In this document: in pieces, positions 35,372 to 42,847 of the stretch | Layout of the letters: each line of letters opens with the position of its first letter | How positions within the stretch are numbered: the stretch's first letter is position 1 | NCBI RefSeq assembly: GCF_900996235.1 | Contig: NZ_CAAJGM010000066.1 | Span: 1-64,000 of the forward strand | DNA length: 64,000 nucleotides | Reading direction: 5' to 3' | Origin: Paraburkholderia sp. BCC1885 | GTDB lineage: Bacteria > Pseudomonadota > Gammaproteobacteria > Burkholderiales > Burkholderiaceae | Translations under genes and position numbers: made by a program | The notes under the pieces: model-generated | The model's input: only the letters and a program-made list of their open reading frames with translations | What the model was told of the DNA's origin: nothing | The model's database searches: none

Positions 35372-36142
35372 TCAATTGCCGCCGTAGGGATCGAAAGCGA
35401 AATACCGGTGGGCGATCTGCGCATACGTGCCGTCCTTGAGCATCGAAGCAATCGCGTCGTTGATGGACGCCTGCAAGGCCGTTTCATCCTTGCGCAGGCC
35501 GATGCCGACGCCCCGGTCGCCCATCGAAAGCGGCGCGCCGACGAACCCGAAGCCCTTGCCGGCCGGCGTGCGCAGAAAGCCCTGATCGGCTTCCACCGTG
35601 CCCAGCAGGGCGCCGTCGAGGCGGCCGTTGATCAGGTCGGCGAAGACCTCATCCTGGCTCTTGTACGCCACCACGTTGACGCCGGCAGCCGCCCAATGCG
35701 CCTGCGCGTAGCTCTCGAATTGCGTGCCCGACTGCACGCCAATCTGCTTGCCGGCGAGCGCCGCCGGCGCATCGCTCAGCCCCGAGCCCTGCTTCGCCAC
35801 GAGCCGCGACTTGAACTGGAACAGCTTCGACGAAAACAGGATCTGCTGCTCGCGCCTGGCCGTTATCGCCATCGACGACATGATGGCGTCGATCTTGCGC
35901 GCCTGCAGCGCCGGAATCATGCCCGAGAATTCCAGCTCGACCCACTGACAATGCGCGTGAATGCGGCGGCAGATCTCGTTGCCCAGATCGACGTCGAAGC
36001 CCTTGACGCTGCCATCCGGCGCTTTGGCGTCCATCGGCGGGTAGCTCGGATCGATGCCGAGCCGCAAGGTGGCGCCGTCATTGGCAAACGCGGCGCTGCT
36101 GAAGCTCAGCGCGGCGACGAGGATCATCAACGGAGTCTTCAT
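35372..36142 (-). CDS. Periplasmic amino-acid-binding protein (ArgT/HisJ family)
   Basis: A 256-residue binding protein with a signal peptide (MKTPLMILVAALSFSSAAFA) and the family-3 solute-binding core: LRLGIDPSYPPMDAKAPDG, GFDVDLGNEICRRI, and DAIMSSMAITARREQQI. This group binds basic amino acids or opines in the periplasm and feeds an ABC importer, but no permease or ATPase gene accompanies it. It precedes an AstE/AspA-like deacylase and is divergent from a LysR regulator. Confidence 0.9.
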   Translation of the reverse strand: MKTPLMILVAALSFSSAAFANDGATLRLGIDPSYPPMDAKAPDGSVKGFDVDLGNEICRRIHAHCQWVELEFSGMIPALQARKIDAIMSSMAITARREQQILFSSKLFQFKSRLVAKQGSGLSDAPAALAGKQIGVQSGTQFESYAQAHWAAAGVNVVAYKSQDEVFADLINGRLDGALLGTVEADQGFLRTPAGKGFGFVGAPLSMGDRGVGIGLRKDETALQASINDAIASMLKDGTYAQIAHRYFAFDPYGGN

Positions 36143-36291
36143 GGCAAGCCGGTGGGGTAGGAGTTGGATATGAGAAGAAGTGCGGAAAGGAAGTGTGGCC
36201 GGCGCTCATGCTAACCCTCGACTGCGCCTCAAAGAAGTCTCTGACGGGCTATCATGATCACCTTTACCGATCACCCCTCTCTCCGACCGCC

Positions 36292-37218
36292 ATGGCCCTG
36301 ACGATCTCCCAGTTGCGCGTGTTTACCGCCATCGCCGAGCACGGCAGCATTCGTGCGGCGTCGCGGGCGCTCGGCACGGCGCAAAGCGGCATTACCCAGC
36401 AATTGCAGAATCTCGAGTCCATCCTCGGTGCGACGCTATTCACCCGCACCAACCGCGGCATTGCGCTGACTGCGCTCGGTCAGCGCTTGTTGCAGCGAGC
36501 CGGCGCCATTCTTGGGGAGTGCGAACGGGTTGAGCAGGAAGTGCAGCAGTTGCGCGGCGACTACGTCGGCGAGGTCTCGTTCGGCATGACGACTGAACCG
36601 CTGATCGACGCCCTCGCACCGGTGCTGAGCGAATTCCGCACGCGCTTTCCGCGCGTCGCCGTGCATCTGCGTACCGGCACCTCGCGCATGATGATTGCGT
36701 GGATCCGCGAGGGCACGCTGGATTTCGCCGCCGCGCTGGTATCGAAGCACACGGACACCGCCGATCTATCCGTGACCACGCTCTATCCGTCCGATCCGGT
36801 GGTCGTGTGCCGGCGTGGTCATCCGCAGGCCAGGGCGACCTCGCTCGCCGAGCTGGGCGACTGCACATGGATCGCCACCCGCTCGCCTAATCTGACCGAC
36901 GACCCGCACGCCAATCGCCTCAGCAATCTGTTTGAACGCCACGGTCTGCCGCCGCCCAATATCATCGCAACCATGGAGGGCCTGTTCGAGACCCTGCACA
37001 TGGTTGGGGCGACCGATTGCCTCTCGCTCGAATCGTCGATTGTGGCGCGGCATCCGCTGTTCGGTCAGACGCTCACGGCCATTCCGGTGCGCGAGCGTGC
37101 CGTCGAGCAGCAGGTCTGCCTGCTGCAACGTGCGGCTATTCCGGTGACGCCGGCCGCACAGGAACTCGCGACGATGATCGCTTCGTACACGCGCACGGTG
37201 CGCGCGCGAGCCGGCTAG
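36292..37218 (+). CDS. LysR family transcriptional regulator
   Basis: A 308-residue regulator. The N-terminal winged helix (residues 3-60) reads ISQLRVFTAIAEHGSIRAA, then a recognition helix TAQSGITQQLQNLESILG and a wing TLFTRTNRG. The periplasmic-binding-like effector domain fills the rest. The start at 36292 places ISQLR near the N terminus as usual. Divergent from the solute-binding/deacylase genes, with 149 bases between the starts, so it probably senses the transported compound. Confidence 0.92.
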   Translation: MALTISQLRVFTAIAEHGSIRAASRALGTAQSGITQQLQNLESILGATLFTRTNRGIALTALGQRLLQRAGAILGECERVEQEVQQLRGDYVGEVSFGMTTEPLIDALAPVLSEFRTRFPRVAVHLRTGTSRMMIAWIREGTLDFAAALVSKHTDTADLSVTTLYPSDPVVVCRRGHPQARATSLAELGDCTWIATRSPNLTDDPHANRLSNLFERHGLPPPNIIATMEGLFETLHMVGATDCLSLESSIVARHPLFGQTLTAIPVRERAVEQQVCLLQRAAIPVTPAAQELATMIASYTRTVRARAG

Positions 37219-37228
37219 TGACGCGCGG

Positions 37229-37837
37229 TCACCCGGGAATCAGCCCCACCGCGCGAAAAAAGAGCTGTTCCACCTTCTGCGCAAGACGCGCGCGGTTGAC
37301 GCGCTTCTCCTTCATGAACGCGTGATCCACCGCACTATGCAAACCGCTGCACAGGAACACCGCCATGAAGCGCGGATCGTCGACCGACCATGCCCGCGCG
37401 GCCGCGCCCGCTTGCAACAACGCGGCGAGATCGTCGATGAGCTCGTTATCGACGCGCGCCTCGCGGGTGAGCGAGTGCGTTTCGTAAAGCAGGGTATCGT
37501 GCAGGCGGATCGAATCGAGGTAGCCGTTGGCACAGGCGCCAGCCCAGCCGGCCAGCTGGCCATGCCAGTCGTCGCGCGGCTGGCGTGCCACCACGGTCTG
37601 GATATTCGACAGCAGCGCCAGGGCGAAGCGCTCGCGCAATGCACTCAACAGATCTTCCCGGGATGAGAAGTACAGGTAGAACGTCCCCTTGGCGACATCC
37701 GCGCCCGCTGTAATCTGTTCGATGGTTGTGGCGGCCACACCCTGTTCGACGAACAGCCGCTGGGCGGAATTCATGAGTTCGTCGCGCCGCTCTTCGGGGG
37801 CCTTGGTCCTGGAATGGAGTCTGGCTGAAGTACGCAT
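37229..37837 (-). CDS. TetR family transcriptional regulator
   Basis: A 202-residue regulator with helix-turn-helix at about residues 34-53 (TTIEQITAGADVAKGTFYLY) and FSSREDLLSALRERF after it. The rest is a helical ligand domain. Start taken at ATG 37837; a GTG at 37855 in the same frame is possible. Its gene ends 10 bases from the stop of the convergent LysR gene. A palindromic operator candidate lies 94 bases upstream. The regulated gene is unclear: besides itself, only the glycosyltransferase at 38177 is near. Confidence 0.91.
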   Translation of the reverse strand: MRTSARLHSRTKAPEERRDELMNSAQRLFVEQGVAATTIEQITAGADVAKGTFYLYFSSREDLLSALRERFALALLSNIQTVVARQPRDDWHGQLAGWAGACANGYLDSIRLHDTLLYETHSLTREARVDNELIDDLAALLQAGAAARAWSVDDPRFMAVFLCSGLHSAVDHAFMKEKRVNRARLAQKVEQLFFRAVGLIPG

Positions 37838-38176
37838 CGAATGGGGTGTCTCCACAACGGGAGTACGGTGGCCATGCCGGCGAGGACCGCATTTTGCTAA
37901 GCACTCCTCGTTGTATTCATGCTATGCCACTGACTGGCGGTCAGTCAATCGGGCGCCAAAACGCCGGTTCTAGCACTGGCGTGCCTTACAGCAGATTTCA
38001 TCCACATTGCAATGGTCTGATTTAGCCGCCAAACCTTCGCCTTCACCGGACAATGCCTTGGTGCGCGCTGCCAGCAGGTTAGGATGAACACCACAACCTA
38101 CGATCAGCCGGCAACGTCCTCGCGAAGCATGCGATCGCGCCAGACCGGGCGAGGAGACAAGTGACATGCTTGCGAC
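37838..38176. other. Intergenic region between divergent tetR and glycosyltransferase genes
   Basis: About 340 bases. Apart from the palindrome at 37931-37947 I see no gene, RNA or repeat. Confidence 0.55.
37931..37947. promoter_or_regulatory. Candidate TetR operator
   Basis: TGACTGGCGGTCAGTCA, perfect six-base arms around GCGGT. This TGACTGAC/GTCAGTCA-like form is the classic operator type of AcrR/TtgR-like TetR proteins. It lies 94 bases upstream of the TetR start. Confidence 0.75.
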
Positions 38177-39403
38177 ATGAGCATCCTGCCAACCCAAACC
38201 CGATCAATAAGCCCTTCCATGCGAGTCCTATTTGTCGTCGGTAATCTGGGTGACTATCATGTGCCGCGTTATCAGGCACTTCTCCGGCTGGCCCAAAGCC
38301 GAGGTCATGAGGTGTTTCTTGTCGAAGTGTTCGGAAAGTCCGGTGTTTATGGCTTCCCTCAGGACCGCCGCGCCGCGTTCTTCGACACGCACCCCGCGAA
38401 CTGCGTCACGTTGATCGAGGACGCGGGCGAAGGCGACGGCCACACCTTCCGCGTGGCCGGAAAAATCTTCTCGGTGCTGCGCTCGTTCGCGCCCGAGGTG
38501 GTCGTCACGCTCGGCTACAACACCAATTATTCAATTGTCCTATGCATCCTGAAAGCACTGACACGTCGCTTTTCGCTGATCTACATGTCGGACTCGAAAG
38601 CCGACGACGGCAAGCGCTATGCCCTCAAGGAGCGCCTCAAACGCATGCTGGTGTCGAAGTTCGACGCCGCACTGGTTGCCGGCGAGAAGCATCGCGTCTA
38701 CGCCGAATCGCTGGGCATTCCGATGGAACGCTCACGCATTGGTTTCGACGTGATCGACGTCGAATACTTTTCCAGAATGGCGCGCGAGGCGGCTTCGCAA
38801 GCACCTGAGATCCGCGCGCGCTTCGAACTGCCGCCGCGCTATGTGTTATGCGTGAGCCGCTTCGTGTCGCGCAAGAACATCGACCTGCTGATTTCCGCGT
38901 TCTTCCGCTCGGGACTGCACGCCGCCGGTGTATCGCTCGTGCTGGTTGGGCAAGGTCCGGGCAAGGATCAACTGCTGGAGCAGATCGACCGGCTGGGCCT
39001 CGCACAACGTGTCGTCATCCTGAGCTCGGTGCCGAACCAGCATATGCCAGGGCTCTATGCACTCGCAGACTTCGTCGTGCTTGCCAGCAAGTTCGATCAG
39101 TGGGGCCTATGCGTAAGCGAGGCATTTGCCGCAGCCACGCCCGCGATCGTCACGCGTGCCTGCGGTGTGGCGAACGAACTCGTGCACGACGGCGCCAATG
39201 GCTTTATCGTCGAACCCGACGATGAAACCGCGCTGGCCGAACGCATCAAGCAACTAGGCACCGACAGCGCTCTGCGCGAGCGTTTCTCGGCCAACGCGCT
39301 CAATTCCGTCAAGCGCTGGACACCGGCACTGTTCGCGTCGAACACCATCGAGCTGGCTGAATCCATGATCGGGTCGGCGGGCCGCACGCAGGAAGTCGCC
39401 TAA
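38177..39403 (+). CDS. Glycosyltransferase family 4 protein
   Basis: A 408-residue GT-B enzyme. The N-terminal acceptor domain holds RVLFVVGNLGDYHVPRYQAL; the C-terminal donor domain has YVLCVSRFVSRKNIDLLI, VLVGQGPGKDQL and SEAFAAATPAIVTRACG followed by GFIVEPDDETALAERI, the GT4 nucleotide-sugar site. It transfers a sugar from an activated donor to an unknown acceptor, probably a surface glycan. An in-frame ATG at 38219 would start directly at MRVLFVVGN, as many GT4 proteins do; neither start has a clear ribosome-binding site. Faces a FemAB-like gene. Confidence 0.9.
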   Translation: MSILPTQTRSISPSMRVLFVVGNLGDYHVPRYQALLRLAQSRGHEVFLVEVFGKSGVYGFPQDRRAAFFDTHPANCVTLIEDAGEGDGHTFRVAGKIFSVLRSFAPEVVVTLGYNTNYSIVLCILKALTRRFSLIYMSDSKADDGKRYALKERLKRMLVSKFDAALVAGEKHRVYAESLGIPMERSRIGFDVIDVEYFSRMAREAASQAPEIRARFELPPRYVLCVSRFVSRKNIDLLISAFFRSGLHAAGVSLVLVGQGPGKDQLLEQIDRLGLAQRVVILSSVPNQHMPGLYALADFVVLASKFDQWGLCVSEAFAAATPAIVTRACGVANELVHDGANGFIVEPDDETALAERIKQLGTDSALRERFSANALNSVKRWTPALFASNTIELAESMIGSAGRTQEVA

Positions 39404-39404
39404 G

Positions 39405-39428
39405 CGCTGCGGCCCGCCGGCCGCAGCG
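39405..39428. terminator. Shared hairpin between convergent glycosyltransferase and acyltransferase genes
   Basis: CGCTGCGGCC-CGCC-GGCCGCAGCG, a perfect ten-base-pair stem, begins one base after the glycosyltransferase stop codon and lies 18 bases from the acyltransferase stop. No T-tract on either side. Confidence 0.55.
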
Positions 39429-39445
39429 GAAGCAGTGACTGCTGC

Positions 39446-40480
39446 TCAGAGGTTGGGATCGAAGATGACGCCCGCACCCGGCACAATGCGGCGCTTGAGA
39501 ATGCGTGCGACCGAATACACCGTGCTGAGCCGCTCCACGCCCAGCCGTTGTTTCAACACTCCGCCGAAGCCGTCCAGAAAACTGTAGGTGGCGGGGCTGG
39601 AGAAGCCGTCGAAATCGAACGTCAGCTTGCGCTCGATGGCGTGCTGCATCGCCGTCCAGATCAGCAGGCTGATTGCGCCGCCGTGCGCGCCAAGCGTGCG
39701 CGAGGACAGCAGGTAATACATTGCATGCCGGTCCCAGACAAGACCGATCGCGGCAGCGAGTTTCCCATCCGGGCCATACGCGCCCAGCAGATGCCCCGCC
39801 TTGCGTTCGACAAACCCATTGACGAGCTGGCGCATCACTACGGTGCCGTAAGCATTGGTACGTGAACGTTCGTGCAAATTTGCTTCGTAGAACTGCAGAA
39901 ATTCGCGCGGCGTGGCGATAGGCGCAACGGTCAACTTGCGGTCCGCGCCACGCACCACGTTACGCGTTTTGCTGTGCAGACGCGCCCATGCCTCCGGTAT
40001 CGTGCAATCCGGCCCAATCTGAAATGTATAGCGTGCGGTCACGGTGAAACCGTGCAGGGCGAACGCCAGGGCATCGTCGATACGCGGATCGAACACCTGA
40101 AAGAAGCTGTCGAAATGCGGCAACTGCTCGATTAGCGCCTGCGTGACGCTTAGCCGATGATGTTGCTCGTGGATGGCGTCGAGCCCTTTGGACGGAATGA
40201 CAGGTCCGAGCGTGCGTGTGAGCGGCGGCAGTTGCGAGATCCGCCACATGCCCTTGCGCGTCGAATAGTAGGGCAATTCGCCGATTGTCTGTGCACCATG
40301 CACGACCTTGGCCATGCTCCAGTCGCCACCCGTTGCGATATCGAGCCACCACGGTTCATGGAAGATCGAGCGCGCTTCACACTCGTCGAGCACGCGCGCC
40401 TGCGCGATCGTAGACGGCACGGCGGGAACGCCGCGCATCGCGCGCTGGGAAGGCAACGCCGGGGCTCGTAGTGTTGTCAT
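39446..40480 (-). CDS. FemAB-like GNAT acyltransferase
   Basis: A 344-residue protein of the GNAT/CelD-type acetyltransferase group (FemAB fold). Landmarks are FHEPWWLDIATGGDW near residue 40, then WARLHSKTRNVVRGADRKLT and FEANLHERS-like text (FYEANLHERSRTNAYGT), typical of FemAB-related enzymes acting on surface glycans. The start taken is ATG 40480; an upstream in-frame ATG at 40510 is possible. Faces the glycosyltransferase, which suggests, without proof, that both modify a surface polysaccharide. Confidence 0.82.
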   Translation of the reverse strand: MTTLRAPALPSQRAMRGVPAVPSTIAQARVLDECEARSIFHEPWWLDIATGGDWSMAKVVHGAQTIGELPYYSTRKGMWRISQLPPLTRTLGPVIPSKGLDAIHEQHHRLSVTQALIEQLPHFDSFFQVFDPRIDDALAFALHGFTVTARYTFQIGPDCTIPEAWARLHSKTRNVVRGADRKLTVAPIATPREFLQFYEANLHERSRTNAYGTVVMRQLVNGFVERKAGHLLGAYGPDGKLAAAIGLVWDRHAMYYLLSSRTLGAHGGAISLLIWTAMQHAIERKLTFDFDGFSSPATYSFLDGFGGVLKQRLGVERLSTVYSVARILKRRIVPGAGVIFDPNL

Positions 40481-40736
40481 CGGCGACTCACATTGTTCCG
40501 GCCCAATCATGCAGCCATTGTCCGTGTGCGTCCTATGCGGTCAGCAGGAGCCCGAATCACTCCTTCGCCTCGCCCACCGCATTGTCCCCACGATTGCGCC
40601 ATTTGCTGGCGGCCTCGCAACATTGGTGAGGCCGGCCTGGGGTTATCCGCAATCCGACCCTGCGTGCCGACGCGGCCCCGACTCGATTACCCCGAGTCTA
40701 TTCGTAGTCGGGTAGTGCTTTTGCGCCAAAATCGAG

Positions 40737-40871
40737 TTAAGGACGCAGCATGTCGAAGCCGCCGAGCACGACCACGCCGCTCAGCGCGATCAACGCAACC
40801 GAGTGCTGACCGAAATAGAGAATGGCTGCGGCCGCCCAGGTCGCAAGAGAGAAGGCTGCAATACGTTTCAT
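40737..40871 (-). CDS. Small hydrophobic protein, 44 residues
   Basis: A short frame MKRIAAFSLATWAAAAILYF that continues hydrophobic to the end (about 36 of 44 residues), giving one or two membrane segments. Too short for routine gene callers. No strong ribosome-binding site. Position downstream of the winged-helix gene on the same strand (131 bases) suggests it belongs to that transcript. Confidence 0.5.
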   Translation of the reverse strand: MKRIAAFSLATWAAAAILYFGQHSVALIALSGVVVLGGFDMLRP

Positions 40872-41002
40872 GATCAATGGCCGCGATAGCCGCGTTCCGC
40901 GAAAGCCCGCGCGAGGCATTGCCGTGCCCGCGCCGTTCAAGCCCAACTGGCCCGCTTTACCCGCGGAGAAACAGCATTTTCCCATATTCGGGAAAACCCG
41001 GC

Positions 41003-41269
41003 TCATGCGGCCGGATCGGCAAACAGTTCGGCGCACAGACTGCGGCCCGCATCGCTCAGGCGCGCGGTGCCGGTGCCTTCCTCGGTAAGCGTGGTCTCGA
41101 CGATTCCGCCGTCCACCAATGCGGTCAACTGGCGCCGCAGCGCGCTCATCGGCACACCGGCCTGCTTCGACAGCTTCGCCAGCGACCAGTCGCGCCCCGG
41201 CGTTTCCTGCTGCGCGCGCCATAGTTGCATCAGCACGGCCACCAGCATCGGATCGACTTCGTCGTTCAT
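41003..41269 (-). CDS. Small winged-helix DNA-binding protein
   Basis: An 88-residue protein that is almost entirely one winged helix: [20 protein letters not shown], then a recognition helix near 30-50 ([20 protein letters not shown]) and a wing with [19 protein letters not shown]. It resembles MarR- or ArsR-like regulators. AGGAGATATTG precedes the ATG closely. It follows the MocR-type gene by 10 bases, so the two regulators are co-transcribed. Confidence 0.85.
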   Translation of the reverse strand: MNDEVDPMLVAVLMQLWRAQQETPGRDWSLAKLSKQAGVPMSALRRQLTALVDGGIVETTLTEEGTGTARLSDAGRSLCAELFADPAA

Positions 41270-41279
41270 CAATATCTCC

Positions 41280-42719
41280 TCAAGCCATCTCGGCAACAAG
41301 GGCGCCCAGCGTCTTGAGCGCCGCTTCGGTCTGCGCGTTCCACGGATAGCTGTAATTCAGCCGGATAAAGTGGCGAAAATCGTTGCGCGTCGAAAACATA
41401 TAACCGGGCCCCACGGTGATGCCGCGTGCGAGCGCCGCCTGATAAAGCCGCATCGAATCGACACGCTGCGGCATCTGCACCCACAGCACGTAGCCGCCCT
41501 GCGGCGAGGAAATGCGCGTGCCGGCCGGAAAGAACCGCAACACCATCGCGCTCATCAGACGCGCCTGATGATGGTAGAACTTGCGCACATGCCGCAGATG
41601 CCGGTCATAGCCGTCCTGACGCAGGTAGTCGGCCACGGCCACCTGCGGCACTGAAGGCGTCGTCAGCGTGTTCAGGAACTTGAGTTTCTCGACCTGCGCG
41701 CGATAACGGCCCGGCATCGCCCAGCCGATCCGGTACGACGCAGTCAGGCTCTTCGAAAACGACGCGCAATGCAAAACCAGTCCCTTGGTGTCGAAGTTCT
41801 TCAACGTGGTGGGACGCGCCTCGCCGAAATACAGCTCCTGATACACGTCGTTCTCGATCACCGGAATATCGTGCAGCGTGAGCAGTTCGACGAGCTGCTG
41901 CTTCCTTTCATCCGGCATCTGGAATCCGAGCGGATTCTGGAAGTTCGGCATGACCATGCACGCCGCGATTTTCTGCTCGCCGATGATCTTCGCCAGCACC
42001 TCGATGTCGATGCCCTCGGTCGGATGGGTCGCCACGGCGATGGCGCGCATCCCCAGCCGTTCGATGGCGTGCAGCATCGCGTAGTAGGTCGGCGATTCGA
42101 CCACCACCGTGTCACCCGGCTTCGCCACGGCCTGCAGGCTCAGATTGATCGCCTCGGTCGCGCCGAGCGTGATGATGATTTCGTCCGGATCGACCGGCAC
42201 GCCGTTTTCGGCGTAGCGCCGCGCGATCTGGCGGATCAGCTCGGGGTTGCCCGGCGGCAGGTCGTCGATCAGGTTCCAGCTCGCATGGCGCCGGGCGATC
42301 GCGTTCGCGTACTGGTTGATGCGGCGCCACGGGAATAGCGACGGATCGGGGTACGGCGAGCCGAGTGGCACCGCGTCGTGCGCGCGAATGCTGCGTAACG
42401 TGGACAACACCAGCCGGCTCACATCCACTTCCGAAGCCGGCGCGGACGCCGGCGCGGCGGGCTCGCGGCCGTTCGCGGGCGCGGTCGGCAGCTCGCGCAC
42501 GAAATAGCCAGACTGCGGCCGGGTTTCGATCAGCCCGCGACCCTCCAGCAAGGCATACGCATGCAGCACGGTTTTGATGCTGACGCCGTGCTGCTGGCTC
42601 GCCTGCCGCACCGAGGGAATCCGCTCGCCCGCCGCGAACACCCCGCGGCTGACGGCTTCGCCGATTTCATCGGCGAGTTTTTCATAGAGCTTCAAGGGGT
42701 AGACGGAGGCATATGGCAA
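41280..42719 (-). CDS. MocR-type PLP-dependent regulator
   Basis: A 479-residue fusion of a GntR-like winged helix (about residues 1-75: [20 protein letters not shown]) and an aminotransferase class I fold with the PLP lysine in [19 protein letters not shown]. MocR proteins use PLP or an aminated effector to switch a nearby promoter. The start codon is uncertain: TTG at 42719 is chosen because the conserved part begins [14 protein letters not shown]; the frame stays open to 42830 and would overlap the divergent gene's leader. Divergent from the molybdopterin oxidoreductase, its likely target. Confidence 0.88.
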   Translation of the reverse strand: MPYASVYPLKLYEKLADEIGEAVSRGVFAAGERIPSVRQASQQHGVSIKTVLHAYALLEGRGLIETRPQSGYFVRELPTAPANGREPAAPASAPASEVDVSRLVLSTLRSIRAHDAVPLGSPYPDPSLFPWRRINQYANAIARRHASWNLIDDLPPGNPELIRQIARRYAENGVPVDPDEIIITLGATEAINLSLQAVAKPGDTVVVESPTYYAMLHAIERLGMRAIAVATHPTEGIDIEVLAKIIGEQKIAACMVMPNFQNPLGFQMPDERKQQLVELLTLHDIPVIENDVYQELYFGEARPTTLKNFDTKGLVLHCASFSKSLTASYRIGWAMPGRYRAQVEKLKFLNTLTTPSVPQVAVADYLRQDGYDRHLRHVRKFYHHQARLMSAMVLRFFPAGTRISSPQGGYVLWVQMPQRVDSMRLYQAALARGITVGPGYMFSTRNDFRHFIRLNYSYPWNAQTEAALKTLGALVAEMA

Positions 42720-42780
42720 GAGGAATAACGGGAGTCTATGACAAATCTCAAGAAACTGTATCCCTCCCCTTTCCCGAATT

Positions 42781-42809
42781 CTGTGTTCCGCGGCTTTTTC
42801 GGAACACAG
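42781..42809. promoter_or_regulatory. Perfect 10-bp inverted repeat upstream of the fdhF/ydeP gene
   Basis: CTGTGTTCCG (42781-42790) and CGGAACACAG (42800-42809), separated by nine bases. It lies 38 bases before the start codon of the oxidoreductase gene and 61 bases upstream of the MocR gene start, in the shared control region. It looks like the binding site of a dimeric regulator, most simply the MocR or the winged-helix protein encoded next door; an RNA hairpin in the leader is the alternative. Confidence 0.75.
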
Positions 42810-42847
42810 TAGGCTTGAGTCCATCGGCAAATCCGCCTGTTCCCGGC

